From Microbulbifer aggregans (GTDB taxonomy: Bacteria > Pseudomonadota > Gammaproteobacteria > Pseudomonadales > Cellvibrionaceae), in contig NZ_CP014143.1 of the NCBI RefSeq assembly GCF_001750105.1, positions 682,001-746,000 of the forward strand: a stretch of DNA of 64,000 nt, in the 5' to 3' direction. The notes under the pieces are model-generated. The model saw only the letters and a list, made by a program, of their open reading frames with translations. It ran no database searches and was not told the origin of the DNA. This document shows, piece after piece, positions 46,091 to 54,746 of this stretch; position 1 is the stretch's first letter, and the number at the start of each line of letters is the position of its first letter. Both the position numbers and the translations under genes were made by a program.

Positions 46091-47047
46091 TCAGCGCCCC
46101 GTCACTTCATTGGCGACCTGGAAGCCTATCCGTGCAGCCGTTCGCGCACCGTGGTCCTCGATATCGAAGTACGGATTGAACTCGGCCAAATCGGCCAGAC
46201 AGACCTTGCCGGATTGCAGCACCGTATCCAGCAACGGCTCGAGCAACTCCAACGGTACACCGCGCGCGGCCGGGGCGCTGACTGCGGGCATGACAGCCGC
46301 CGGCAACACATCCAGACAGATGGTGAGATAGACGAAATCCACTCCGCCGATAAAGTCGGCGATGCGCTCCCGCGCCTTTTCCAGCGCCCAGGGCGTGATT
46401 TCGCGGTCGCGGATGACTTTTGCCCCGAGCTCATCGGCCCGGTTGTAGAGTGCCGGTGTATTGGCGGCATCGGATGCCCCGACGCAGAGATAGTTGAACG
46501 GCTTGCCGTTGATCTCACACTGTTCGGCAATCTGATAAAACGGTGTACCCGATGAGCCCTTCGGCTTTGGCAGGCGCAGGTCCAGGTGGGCATCGAAGTT
46601 AATAATGCCCAGCGTTTTCTCCCGCTGCTGCTCGCGCATCCAGCGGGCGACACCCTGGTAGCTGCCAAAGGCAATTTCGTGGCCACCGCCCAGCACCAGA
46701 GGAAAGTGCCCGTCGCTCAGCAGTTCGGTCACCCTTGCCCCCAGTAATGACTGGGCCGATTCCAGGTCTTCTTTCTCCACCCGCACATTGCCGGCATCAT
46801 AGAGCGGCGTATCGAAGGTGGCAGGCAGGTTGGCCATCGCCATCCGCAAGATGCGCGGGCCCTTGGCGGCACCGATGCGGCCTTTGTTGCGGCGTACGCC
46901 CTCGTCGGAGGCAAACCCGAGGATCGCCAGACCCGGGGCGCTGTCGAGTTGCAGCGGTGTGATGCGCTGGTGCCAGCGCTCGCCAGCCTTACCGTCTTCG
47001 CGATCGGTGCGGCCGCTCCACAGGCGCATATCAGCCAGCTGTAACAT
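46091..47047 (-). CDS. hutG: Formimidoylglutamase
   Basis: 318 residues of the arginase/ureohydrolase fold. I use the ATG at 47047, which has GGAGG five bases before it, rather than a TTG four codons earlier. Manganese-site motifs are LVLGGGHEIAFGSYQG and INFDAHLDLR. The third motif reads TICLDVLPAAVMPAVSAP: Cys244 occupies the place where many ureohydrolases have the first Asp of DxD, while Asp246 is kept. It hydrolyses N-formimino-glutamate to glutamate and formamide, the last step of the hut pathway. Its start overlaps the hutI end by 17 bases. Confidence 0.92.
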   Translation of the reverse strand: MLQLADMRLWSGRTDREDGKAGERWHQRITPLQLDSAPGLAILGFASDEGVRRNKGRIGAAKGPRILRMAMANLPATFDTPLYDAGNVRVEKEDLESAQSLLGARVTELLSDGHFPLVLGGGHEIAFGSYQGVARWMREQQREKTLGIINFDAHLDLRLPKPKGSSGTPFYQIAEQCEINGKPFNYLCVGASDAANTPALYNRADELGAKVIRDREITPWALEKARERIADFIGGVDFVYLTICLDVLPAAVMPAVSAPAARGVPLELLEPLLDTVLQSGKVCLADLAEFNPYFDIEDHGARTAARIGFQVANEVTGR

Positions 47048-48260
47048 GTCTGCCTCCAAAGTAGATCTGGGCCGGTTTCAGGGCGCCGAATTCGTAAGCC
47101 AACTGGTCGGGCGTCTCCATCGGCCAGAGCACCATGTCTGCCCGCAGTCCCGCCCTCAAAACACCGCGGGAGCAGCACAAGCCCAGTGCACGGGCCGCCG
47201 AGCGGGTCACCCCCGCGAGTGCCTCCGCCGGGGTCAAGCCGAACAGATTACAGCCCATGTTCATCATCAGGCGCAGGGAGGCGATGGGGCAGCTGCCCGG
47301 ATTGAGATCCGTGGACAGCGCCATGCAGACGCCCGACGCCCGCAGTGATTCCACCGGCGGCACCTGGGTTTCTTTCAGCGTGTAGAAGGCGCCTGGCAAC
47401 AATACGGCCACGGTGCCGTTATCAGCCATCGCAGCCACATCCAGATTGCTGATGTATTCGACATGGTCCACGGACAGCGCACCCGCCTTGGCCGCCATCG
47501 CAGTGGCACCGCTGCGGCTCAGCTGTTCGGCATGCGCCTTCACCGGCAGATCCAGCTCCTTTGCCCGCTGGATGACCCGTTGGCACTGCTCCACGGAAAA
47601 GGCGATGGACTCGCAGAACATGTCCACCGCATCTGCCAGTTGTTCTTTCGCTACCGCCGGCAGAATCTCTTCGCACACCAGATCGATGTACTCGTCCGGG
47701 CGGCCGTCGTATTCCGGTGGCAATGCGTGGGCCGCGAGGCAGGTGGTAACGATATCCACCGGGTAGTGCTGGGCAAGGCGACGCGCGGTGCGCAGCTGTT
47801 TGAGCTCCGTATCCAGATCGAGGCCATAGCCCGATTTGACCTCTACTGTGGTGACGCCCTCAGACAACAGTGCCTGCAGGCGCGGCTCCGCCGCCTGGTA
47901 CAACTGCTCGGCGCTGGCCGCGCGGGTGGCACGCACAGTGGACAGGATGCCGCCGCCAGAGCGGGCGACTTCCTCGTAGCTTTCACCACCCAGACGACGG
48001 GCAAACTCGGATGCCCGATGGCCGCCGTATACCAGATGGGTATGGCAGTCGATCAGGCCCGGGGTAATCCAGCAGCCCTCACCATCGACGGTTTCATCAG
48101 CGGCGCAGTCCGGCAGCTCCTGTCGAGGCCCGATCCAGACAATACGCCCGCCGGTTACGGCGATCGCAACATCCTCTACAGCGCCATAACCGCCGGGGAT
48201 CGACGGATCCATGGTGGCGGCATTGGCATTCGTAATCAGCAGATCACAGCGTTCAGTCAT
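47031..48260 (-). CDS. hutI: Imidazolonepropionase
   Basis: 409 residues from the ATG at 48260; ten extra upstream codons are Arg-rich and unlikely. Amidohydrolase metal motifs are GLIDCHTHLVYGGHRASEFARRLGG, VEVKSGYGLDL, VKAHAEQLSRSGATAMAAKAGALSVDHVEY and ALSTDLNPGSCPI. It hydrolyses imidazolone-5-propionate to formiminoglutamate. It is the first gene of the leftward hutIG operon and divergent from hutC. The stop overlaps the hutG start. Confidence 0.95.
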   Translation of the reverse strand: MTERCDLLITNANAATMDPSIPGGYGAVEDVAIAVTGGRIVWIGPRQELPDCAADETVDGEGCWITPGLIDCHTHLVYGGHRASEFARRLGGESYEEVARSGGGILSTVRATRAASAEQLYQAAEPRLQALLSEGVTTVEVKSGYGLDLDTELKQLRTARRLAQHYPVDIVTTCLAAHALPPEYDGRPDEYIDLVCEEILPAVAKEQLADAVDMFCESIAFSVEQCQRVIQRAKELDLPVKAHAEQLSRSGATAMAAKAGALSVDHVEYISNLDVAAMADNGTVAVLLPGAFYTLKETQVPPVESLRASGVCMALSTDLNPGSCPIASLRLMMNMGCNLFGLTPAEALAGVTRSAARALGLCCSRGVLRAGLRADMVLWPMETPDQLAYEFGALKPAQIYFGGRHVTAG

Positions 48261-48416
48261 GGGTTCTCTATTTCCCCGGCGTTTCCGCACAAGAGGTCTT
48301 CGGCCTCAGGGCGGCGCGTTTTTCCTTTTTGTAACCATAGACGCTCGACCCGTTGTCGAGCGGAATTATCGGGCGCGAAGTGGGCTGGCGATCCCGACCA
48401 CCTTGCCCTACCAATT

Positions 48417-48468
48417 AGGGCGACCTGCAAGGGCAACCAGCTTGGGCGACCGGCCAGGGCGACACGCG
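48417..48468. repeat. 13-bp tandem repeat in the hut control region
   Basis: Four consecutive imperfect units begin at 48417, 48430, 48443 and 48456, each starting AGGGCGACC or a one-base variant, with consensus WGGGCRACCNGCN. The spacing is exactly 13 bases throughout. Confidence 0.7.
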
Positions 48469-48541
48469 ACCGCAATCGCGGATGACGTTCACGCCCCTGC
48501 CTTGACACCACCAGCCGGTGGCAACATAGTAGCCGCAATAT

Positions 48542-48553
48542 TTGTATATACAA
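48542..48553. promoter_or_regulatory. Putative HutC operator
   Basis: TTGTATATACAA is a perfect 12-bp palindrome containing TGTA-N2-TACA, the core reported for HutC of Pseudomonas. A degenerate second copy, CATATACAAC, follows at 48555-48564. It lies 37 bases before the hutC ATG, well placed for autorepression and for control of hutI. Confidence 0.75.
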
Positions 48554-48589
48554 GCATATACAACTCAGGGTGAGACTCTACAGAAGTCC

Positions 48590-49360
48590 ATGAATACTGC
48601 AAGAAAGCCATTAGCCGGCGGCGAGCCCTCTGCTCAAGGCGACAAAGCTTCAGGCCCGGGGAACGAACCCCGTTACGCGGCCATCAAGCGTCATATCCGC
48701 GATCGTATCGAGCACGGGGACTGGCCGGTGAATACCCGCGTCCCGTCGGAAAACCAGCTCGCCGAGGAGTTCCGGGTCAGCCGCATGACCGCAAGGCGGG
48801 CACTGAGCGAGCTGACTGACGAAGGCGTATTGGTGCGTTCCCAGGGCCTGGGGACTTTTGTCGCCGAGCCCACCCCGGCGGGCTCTCTGCTGGAGATCCG
48901 CAATATCGCCGACGAGGTCTCCGCCCGCGGCCACAGCTACAGCAGCCGTATCCTGTGCCTGGAGGAAACCACCACATCACCCACTGTCAGCCGCGCCCTT
49001 GGCCTGACCGAGGGCGCGCCGGTGTACCACTCCCGCATCGTGCACTGCGACAACAACCTGCCGATTCAATGGGAGGAGCGCTACACCAACCCGGCGCTGG
49101 CTCCCGCGTACCTGCAGCAGGACTTCTCTGTTTCGACCCCCAATGCCTACCTGTCTGCGGTGGCACCGCTGACTGAAGTAGACACCACTGTGGAGGCCAT
49201 CGCTGCAGATGAAGAGATCGCCCGCGCGCTGGAAATGACAGCCGGTGACGCCTGTCTGCAGATCTGGCGGCGCACCATGAGCAGCAGCGGCGTGGTCAGC
49301 TTTGCCCGCCTGGTGCATCCGGGTAACCGCTACCGGCTCGGGGCCCAGTTGAGATTCTGA
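48590..49360 (+). CDS. hutC: GntR-family repressor of histidine utilisation
   Basis: 256 residues from the ATG at 48590; an upstream in-frame TTG at 48542 lies inside the operator and is rejected. The N-terminal winged helix is PRYAAIKRHIRDRIEHGDWP...PSENQLAEEFRVSRMTARRALSELTDEGVLVRSQGLGTFV. The C-terminal UTRA domain senses the ligand, expected to be urocanate. HutC normally represses the hut genes until urocanate accumulates. The N-terminal 25 residues are an unusual Gly/Ala/Pro-rich extension. It is the first gene of hutCUH. Confidence 0.94.
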   Translation: MNTARKPLAGGEPSAQGDKASGPGNEPRYAAIKRHIRDRIEHGDWPVNTRVPSENQLAEEFRVSRMTARRALSELTDEGVLVRSQGLGTFVAEPTPAGSLLEIRNIADEVSARGHSYSSRILCLEETTTSPTVSRALGLTEGAPVYHSRIVHCDNNLPIQWEERYTNPALAPAYLQQDFSVSTPNAYLSAVAPLTEVDTTVEAIAADEEIARALEMTAGDACLQIWRRTMSSSGVVSFARLVHPGNRYRLGAQLRF

Positions 49361-49376
49361 TTTAAGAAATTGTTAC

Positions 49377-49392
49377 TCCGGCAGATGCCGGA
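49377..49392. repeat. Small palindrome between hutC and hutU
   Basis: TCCGGC/GCCGGA with an AGAT loop, similar to the core of the REP-like palindromes elsewhere in the window. There is no T tract. It may reduce or stabilise the transcript between hutC and hutU. Confidence 0.35.
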
Positions 49393-49437
49393 ACCACATG
49401 AACATGAATACGACCGAACGTTATTGCGAGGTGAACC

Positions 49438-51114
49438 ATGACAACCGATAAACGCCACGACCCCAGCCGCAAAATCGCTGCACCCACCGGCAGTAAGCTG
49501 AATGCCAAAAGCTGGCTCACTGAAGCGCCCTTGCGCATGCTGATGAACAACCTGCACCCCGACGTCGCAGAACGGCCTGAGGACCTGGTGGTTTACGGTG
49601 GTATCGGCCGTGCCGCTCGCGACTGGGAATGCTACGACAAGATCGTCGAAGTGCTGAAGCGTCTCGAAGACGACGAAACCCTGCTGGTACAGTCCGGCAA
49701 GCCGGTGGGCGTGTTCAAAACCCACGCCGATGCCCCGCGCGTGCTTATTGCCAACTCCAACCTGGTGCCACACTGGGCAACCTGGGAACACTTCAACGAG
49801 CTGGATAAAAAGGGCCTGGCCATGTACGGCCAGATGACTGCCGGCTCCTGGATCTATATCGGCTCCCAGGGCATCGTCCAGGGCACCTATGAAACCTTTG
49901 CCGCGGTAGCCCGCAAGCATTTCGCTGGCGAGGCAAAAGGAAAGTGGGTTCTCACCGGCGGACTCGGCGGCATGGGCGGCGCCCAGCCACTGGCGGCGAC
50001 CATGGCCGGCTTCTGCATGATCGCCGTGGAGTGTGACGAAACCCGCATCGACTTCCGCCTGCGCACCGGCTACGTGGACAAGAAAGCCACCAGCCTCGAC
50101 GAAGCGCTGGAGATCATCAACGCGGCGATGGAAAAAGGTGAAGCCATCTCCGTCGGCCTGCTCGGCAACGCCGCCGACGTTTTCCCGGAGATCGTCGAGC
50201 GCGGTATCCAGCCCGATGTGGTCACCGACCAGACGTCTGCCCATGATCCGCTGAATGGATACCTGCCCAAGGGCTGGACCATGGAGCAGGCCGCCGAGAT
50301 GCGCAAGCAGGACGAGGCCCTGGTAGTGAAGGAAGCCAAGAAATCCATGGCGATCCAGGTACAGGCCATGCTGGACCTGCAGGAGCGCGGTGCCGCCACT
50401 CTCGATTACGGCAACAACATCCGTCAGATGGCGCTCGAGGAAGGGGTAGAAAACGCCTTCGATTTCCCCGGATTTGTACCGGCCTATATTCGCCCGCTGT
50501 TCTGTGAAGGCATCGGCCCCTTCCGCTGGGCCGCGCTGTCCGGCAATCCGGAAGATATCTACAAGACCGACGCCAAGGTAAAGGAGCTGATTCCGGACAA
50601 TCCGCAGCTGCACAACTGGCTCGATATGGCGCGTGAGCGCATTCAGTTCCAGGGCCTGCCGGCGCGTATCTGCTGGGTCGGCCTGAAGGACCGCGCGCGC
50701 CTGGCGCTGGCCTTTAACGAAATGGTCGCCAATGGCGAGCTGGAAGCGCCGGTAGTGATCGGCCGCGATCATCTCGATTCCGGTTCCGTGGCGAGCCCCA
50801 ACCGCGAGACCGAGTCGATGATGGACGGTTCCGATGCGGTATCCGACTGGCCGCTGCTCAACGCGCTGCTGAATACCGCTTCCGGCGCTACCTGGGTATC
50901 CCTGCACCACGGCGGTGGCGTGGGTATGGGCTTCAGCCAGCACTCCGGCGTGGTCATCGTCTGCGACGGTACCGAAGCGGCGAAAAAACGCATCGAGCGC
51001 GTGCTGTGGAACGACCCGGCCACGGGCGTAATGCGTCATGCCGATGCGGGCTACGACATCGCCAAGAACTGCGCGCGTGAGCAGGATCTGGACCTGCCGA
51101 TGCTGAAAGACTGA
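49438..51114 (+). CDS. hutU: Urocanate hydratase
   Basis: 558 residues. GCGAGGTG lies before the ATG. The tightly bound NAD site is in the [25 protein letters not shown] segment ([16 protein letters not shown]), and the active-site Cys block is in [22 protein letters not shown]. The C-terminal [18 protein letters not shown] is family-typical. It converts urocanate to imidazolonepropionate. It lies between hutC and hutH on the plus strand. Confidence 0.97.
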   Translation: MTTDKRHDPSRKIAAPTGSKLNAKSWLTEAPLRMLMNNLHPDVAERPEDLVVYGGIGRAARDWECYDKIVEVLKRLEDDETLLVQSGKPVGVFKTHADAPRVLIANSNLVPHWATWEHFNELDKKGLAMYGQMTAGSWIYIGSQGIVQGTYETFAAVARKHFAGEAKGKWVLTGGLGGMGGAQPLAATMAGFCMIAVECDETRIDFRLRTGYVDKKATSLDEALEIINAAMEKGEAISVGLLGNAADVFPEIVERGIQPDVVTDQTSAHDPLNGYLPKGWTMEQAAEMRKQDEALVVKEAKKSMAIQVQAMLDLQERGAATLDYGNNIRQMALEEGVENAFDFPGFVPAYIRPLFCEGIGPFRWAALSGNPEDIYKTDAKVKELIPDNPQLHNWLDMARERIQFQGLPARICWVGLKDRARLALAFNEMVANGELEAPVVIGRDHLDSGSVASPNRETESMMDGSDAVSDWPLLNALLNTASGATWVSLHHGGGVGMGFSQHSGVVIVCDGTEAAKKRIERVLWNDPATGVMRHADAGYDIAKNCAREQDLDLPMLKD

Positions 51115-51123
51115 CAGACAACA

Positions 51124-51153
51124 TTTCACGGCTACTGCGCGTGCGCCGTGAAA
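51124..51153 (+). promoter_or_regulatory. Hairpin in the hutU-hutH spacer
   Basis: A perfect 9-bp stem TTTCACGGC/GCCGTGAAA encloses a 12-base loop, ten bases after the hutU stop. No T tract follows. The hutH ribosome site is weak, so the hairpin could matter for hutH expression. Confidence 0.45.
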
Positions 51154-51197
51154 CGCTTTCTGACGAAATTTTCGATTACATTTTCGGTGAAAAATTT

Positions 51198-52748
51198 ATG
51201 TACAAACTGGAAATCAACCCCGGTCAGTTGAGCCTGGCAGAACTGCGTCGAGTGGCACGTGAGCCGGTTCAGCTCTCTCTGGCAAAAGATGCCTACCCGG
51301 CCATCGAGGCCTCGGCGAAAACCGTTGCCCAGGTGCTGAGCGAAGGCCGTACCGTCTACGGCATCAATACCGGTTTCGGCCTGCTAGCCAACACCCGTAT
51401 TGAAAAAGATGACCTGGAAAACCTGCAGCGCGCCATCGTACTTTCCCATGCGGCGGGCACCGGCAACTTTATGAGTGAGGCCACCGTGCGCCTGCTGATG
51501 GTGCTGAAGATCAATTCTCTCGCACGCGGTTTTTCCGGTGTGCGCCCGCTGGTGATCGAGGCGCTAATGCAACTGGTCAATGCCGGAGTGTTCCCGGCCA
51601 TTCCGGAAAAGGGTTCCGTCGGCGCATCCGGTGACCTGGCACCTCTGGCGCATATGAGCGTCGTGTTGCTGGGTGAAGGTGAAGTATTCATCGATGGCAA
51701 GCGCAAGCCCGCCCATGAGGGTCTGAAAAAAGCCGGCCTAGAACCCATCGTGCTCGCCCCCAAAGAGGGACTCGCACTGCTGAACGGTACCCAGGCATCC
51801 ACGGCATTCGCCCTGCTCGGACTGTTTGCCGCCGAGGACCTGTTTGCCGGCGGCATCGTCACCGGCGCACTGACCCTGGAGGCCGCCAAGGGCTCGCGTC
51901 GGCCCTTTGACGACCGCATTCACGCGGTACGTGGTCAGAAGGCCCAGCGCGAAGTGGCCGAGAGTTTCCGCGACCTGCTGGGTGACAGCAGCCAGATCGG
52001 CGAGTCGCACCAGTTCTGTGAGAAAGTGCAGGATCCCTACTCCCTGCGCTGCCAACCACAGGTAATGGGTGCCTGCCTGCAGCAAATCCGCTTCGCGGCC
52101 GAGGTATTGCTGGCAGAAGCGAACGGTGTTTCCGACAACCCGCTGGTCTTTACCGACGAGGAAAACCCGGAAAATTCCGACATTATTTCCGGTGGCAACT
52201 TCCACGCAGAGCCGGTCGCCATGGTGGCCGACAACCTGGCACTGGCGCTGGCAGAAATCGGTTCGCTGTCCGAGCGGCGCATGGCGCTGCTGATCGACAC
52301 CAACCTGTCCGGGCTGCCGCCCTTCCTGGTGGAAAATGGTGGCGTGAACTCCGGCTTTATGATCGCGCAGGTCACCTCCGCGGCACTGGCGAGCGAAAAC
52401 AAATCCCTGGCCCATCCAGCCAGCGTTGACTCGCTGCCCACCAGCGCCAACCAGGAAGACCATGTCTCCATGGCCACATTTGCCGGCCGTCGCCTGCGGG
52501 ACATGGCCGACAACACCTGCGGCATTCTCGCGGTGGAATTGCTGGCCGCCTGTCAGGGGATGGACTTCCGTGCGCCGCTGAAGAGTACGGACAAGCTTGA
52601 AGAGGCAAAGGGCAAGCTGCGCGAGCGTGTCTCCTTCTATGACAAGGACCGCTATTTTGCGCCGGACATCGAGGAGGCCAAGCAGCTGCTGGCCAGCGCG
52701 GTGTATCGCGATTTCCTGCCTGCAGAAATCCTTCCCAGCGCCAGCTGA
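51198..52748 (+). CDS. hutH: Histidine ammonia-lyase
   Basis: 516 residues from the ATG at 51198. The frame is open 19 codons further upstream, but those residues are not family-like and overlap the spacer hairpin region. The MIO prosthetic group forms from Ala143-Ser-Gly145 in [16 protein letters not shown]. Other hallmarks are [38 protein letters not shown] and [11 protein letters not shown]. It deaminates histidine to trans-urocanate, the inducer sensed by HutC, and starts the pathway. Last gene of hutCUH. Confidence 0.97.
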   Translation: MYKLEINPGQLSLAELRRVAREPVQLSLAKDAYPAIEASAKTVAQVLSEGRTVYGINTGFGLLANTRIEKDDLENLQRAIVLSHAAGTGNFMSEATVRLLMVLKINSLARGFSGVRPLVIEALMQLVNAGVFPAIPEKGSVGASGDLAPLAHMSVVLLGEGEVFIDGKRKPAHEGLKKAGLEPIVLAPKEGLALLNGTQASTAFALLGLFAAEDLFAGGIVTGALTLEAAKGSRRPFDDRIHAVRGQKAQREVAESFRDLLGDSSQIGESHQFCEKVQDPYSLRCQPQVMGACLQQIRFAAEVLLAEANGVSDNPLVFTDEENPENSDIISGGNFHAEPVAMVADNLALALAEIGSLSERRMALLIDTNLSGLPPFLVENGGVNSGFMIAQVTSAALASENKSLAHPASVDSLPTSANQEDHVSMATFAGRRLRDMADNTCGILAVELLAACQGMDFRAPLKSTDKLEEAKGKLRERVSFYDKDRYFAPDIEEAKQLLASAVYRDFLPAEILPSAS

Positions 52749-52760
52749 TCTACTGCCATT

Positions 52761-52786
52761 CCCACCCCGGTCCGAGCCGGGGTGGG
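52761..52786. terminator. Strong GC-rich hairpin after hutH, possible terminator
   Basis: CCCACCCCGG/CCGGGGTGGG, a perfect 10-bp stem with a six-base loop, begins 12 bases after the hutH stop. It lacks the T tract of a classical terminator, so it may mark rho-dependent ends or protect the 3' end. Confidence 0.5.
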
Positions 52787-52973
52787 ATCTCCGCTCCCGC
52801 CACCTTACCCTTTTCCCCTGTTGAGTGACGGCGCGGAAAGAGCGCTCCAATGGCTCCGGTACAGTTAGTGGAGCCTATTGCGAAGCTGCCTCCCCAATAA
52901 AAAAGGAAAAATGCGCCAGAACTGCTAGGCTGAAAGTAGACGTTGTACCCGCCGAAAGGCGTGGAGGTCACTT

Positions 52974-53288
52974 ATGAAACCGTTGCCCCGCACCCTGTGG
53001 GGGTTTGGGTCTGCACTGGCTCTTGCTGCTTCGCTGGCATCCTCTGGATGCGCAGAGTCCGGCTACTCCTCCAATTCCAGCAGTGGCTATTACCGAGTCG
53101 GTGGCCGCTACTATCACTGCCATCCGGGTGGTGTCTGTCACAACGCCCGTCATGCGAATTACTACTTCGTGGGCGGTGTCTATCGACCCCGTCCGGGCCA
53201 TTACCACCATCGGCCACCGCACTACCATCGACCACCCCATCACCACGTAAGGCCCCGGCCACTGCCGGCCCGACCGAGACCCCGTTGA
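52974..53288 (+). CDS. Small exported Tyr/His/Pro/Arg-rich protein
   Basis: 104 residues with GGAGG six bases before the ATG. An N-terminal signal (about 1-25) ends in LASSGC26; the -3 residue is Ser rather than Leu, so lipidation is doubtful. The mature part has YYRVGGRYYHCHPGGVCHNARHANYYFVGGVYRP, then a His/Pro/Arg-rich tail with HHRPPHYHRPPHHH-like runs. The two Cys and many His could bind metal. A related small Tyr/His/Arg-rich lipoprotein follows 93 bases downstream. No characterised family is recognised. Confidence 0.72.
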   Translation: MKPLPRTLWGFGSALALAASLASSGCAESGYSSNSSSGYYRVGGRYYHCHPGGVCHNARHANYYFVGGVYRPRPGHYHHRPPHYHRPPHHHVRPRPLPARPRPR

Positions 53289-53381
53289 GGCAGTCATGCC
53301 CTCAATAAAACCCTGGCGAGCGACACCCCGGTGCCGCAGGGAATGCCGTGATCCGAGGAAACACCAACCGGAGATAACGTC

Positions 53382-53726
53382 ATGAACAGAACCCTGAAGA
53401 CCGGGCTGATCGCAGTAACGGTCTGTACCGCACTGACCCTGGGGGCCTGCGCCTCTGATGGGTACTACTCTGGAGGTTACTACTCCAGCTATCCCTATTA
53501 TTCGCGTCCCTATGTCTATCCATCCAGCGGGGCCTACCTCTACTATTCATCGCCGCGCTACTATCGGTATTACAATCATCCCCGCTATCGACACTATTAC
53601 CGGCATGATCATCGCTATCGCGGACATCGGCACTACCGCGGTCATCACCGCTACCATGGCCGTCCGGGTTACCGCCCAGGTCGACCGGCACATCGTCCAA
53701 GTGGAGCCCATCGTCCTCGGCGCTAA
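53382..53726 (+). CDS. Small Tyr/His/Arg-rich lipoprotein
   Basis: 114 residues with CCGGAG before the ATG. The lipobox is Leu20-Gly-Ala-Cys23. The mature 92 residues are about one quarter Tyr, with very many Arg, His, Ser and Gly and almost no acidic residues, which makes the protein strongly basic. It resembles in style the preceding gene and may be a diverged tandem relative, though their tails share composition rather than clear alignment. Such low-complexity lipoproteins may coat the cell wall or bind polyanions; this is inference. Confidence 0.72.
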   Translation: MNRTLKTGLIAVTVCTALTLGACASDGYYSGGYYSSYPYYSRPYVYPSSGAYLYYSSPRYYRYYNHPRYRHYYRHDHRYRGHRHYRGHHRYHGRPGYRPGRPAHRPSGAHRPRR

Positions 53727-53791
53727 CAGCGGCAGTCCGGCGCGGCTCGGCAGCAGCTCGGGGAACTCCTGATCGTGCCGAAAGTGCCGCG

Positions 53792-53807
53792 TCATACCTT
53801 GGTCATA
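53792..53807. promoter_or_regulatory. 16-bp motif upstream of the 3-hydroxybutyrate dehydrogenase gene
   Basis: TCATACCTTGGTCATA lies about 100 bases before the SDR start. The same 16 bases occur at 59293-59308 upstream of the TetR-led operon. The centre ACC-TT-GGT is a dyad. It is a candidate binding site for the CrbR-like regulator encoded at 54747 (inference). Confidence 0.5.
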
Positions 53808-53853
53808 CAGACCACCCTCCGTACCGCTGCTAGGATTTTTCAAAAATGAGCAC

Positions 53854-53882
53854 GGAAGCTCCGCGCATAGCGCGGGGCTTCC
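53854..53882. repeat. Hairpin upstream of the SDR gene
   Basis: GGAAGCTCCGCGC and GCGCGGGGCTTCC pair over 13 positions with one G-T mismatch and an ATA loop, ending 22 bases before the proposed start. It could act in the 5' leader of the SDR message, or terminate read-through from the lipoproteins despite lacking a T tract. Confidence 0.45.
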
Positions 53883-53904
53883 ACACTAGCCGCGGGGGGT
53901 GCAA

Positions 53905-54693
53905 GTGCAGCGGAATTCAGATCAACCCATTCTGGTAACCGGATCCACTAGTGGTATCGGTCTCGCCATCGCCAGGCGTATGGCCGAGGCCGGACATCCG
54001 GTCATGCTTCACGGCCTCGCTACTGCAAGCGAGGGCGCAGCGCTCGTGGAGGAATTCCAGCAGCGCTACCAAGTGTCATGTGGCTTCAGCAGCGCCGACA
54101 TCAGTACTGATGAGGGTTGCTCCCAGCTCGTCGCCGACAGCAGAGAGGCGCTGGGGCATCCTGCCGTTCTGGTTAACAATGCGGGGGTCCAGTTCACCGC
54201 CCCGGCCCACGAGTTCCCCAGCGATCAGTGGCAGCGCATCCTGTCCATCAACCTGAGCTCCGCCTTTTTCCTGAGCAGGGAGTTACTGCCGAACATGCGC
54301 GAGAGCGGCTGGGGCAGGATCATCAACATCTCCTCCGTACATGGTCTCGTCGCCTCGGAAAACAAGGCTGCCTACTGTGCAGCGAAACATGGGCTTATCG
54401 GACTGACAAAAGTGATGGCTCTGGAGAATGCGGATTGCGGAATAACCGTGAATGCCATCTGCCCGGGCTGGGTGGAGACACCACTGATACAGCCGCAGAT
54501 CGAACGCATCGCACAGGAAGAATCCATTGACATGGAGCAGGCCCGGAAGCGTCTTGTTGGTGCCAAGCAACCACTGGCCCAGACCACCAAGCCGGACGCC
54601 ATCGGATCACTGGTGCACTACCTATGTGCTGAACACGCAGCGACGATCACCGGCGCTTCGCTGCCTGTGGACGGGGGCTGGACCGCGCAGTAG
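53905..54693 (+). CDS. Short-chain dehydrogenase, 3-hydroxybutyrate dehydrogenase-like
   Basis: 262 residues from the GTG at 53905 (GGGGGG five bases upstream); a GTG two codons earlier is also possible. SDR motifs are TGSTSGIG (cofactor), VNNAGVQ, the catalytic Ser in INISSVHG, and Tyr-Cys-Ala-Ala-Lys. The segment VNAICPGWVETPLIQPQIERIA and the acidic/His cofactor-end residues are typical of NAD-dependent D-3-hydroxybutyrate dehydrogenase (BdhA). It would oxidise 3-hydroxybutyrate to acetoacetate. It lies just upstream of the response regulator gene. Confidence 0.85.
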   Translation: MQRNSDQPILVTGSTSGIGLAIARRMAEAGHPVMLHGLATASEGAALVEEFQQRYQVSCGFSSADISTDEGCSQLVADSREALGHPAVLVNNAGVQFTAPAHEFPSDQWQRILSINLSSAFFLSRELLPNMRESGWGRIINISSVHGLVASENKAAYCAAKHGLIGLTKVMALENADCGITVNAICPGWVETPLIQPQIERIAQEESIDMEQARKRLVGAKQPLAQTTKPDAIGSLVHYLCAEHAATITGASLPVDGGWTAQ

Positions 54694-54700
54694 CATGAAC

Positions 54701-54723
54701 GGATGCCGGTATCGCCGGCATCC
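54701..54723. repeat. REP-like palindrome between SDR and response regulator genes
   Basis: GGATGCCGG/CCGGCATCC, a perfect 9-bp stem with a five-base loop. It shares the GGATGCCGG sequence with the palindromes at 26.5 kb. Confidence 0.55.
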
Positions 54724-54746
54724 ATTCATCACCCTAGAAGCGCGAC

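Larger units (their letters stand above)
48261..48589. promoter_or_regulatory. Divergent hut control region
   Basis: About 330 bases between hutI and hutC. It holds an inferred HutC operator (48542-48553), a partial second half-site, and a four-unit 13-bp tandem repeat (48417-48468). No convincing gene is present; open frames here are artefacts. Confidence 0.6.

Noticed and set aside
49330..51129. Long minus-strand open frame opposite hutU
   Set aside because: It is an antisense shadow; the urocanate hydratase motifs on the plus strand are complete.
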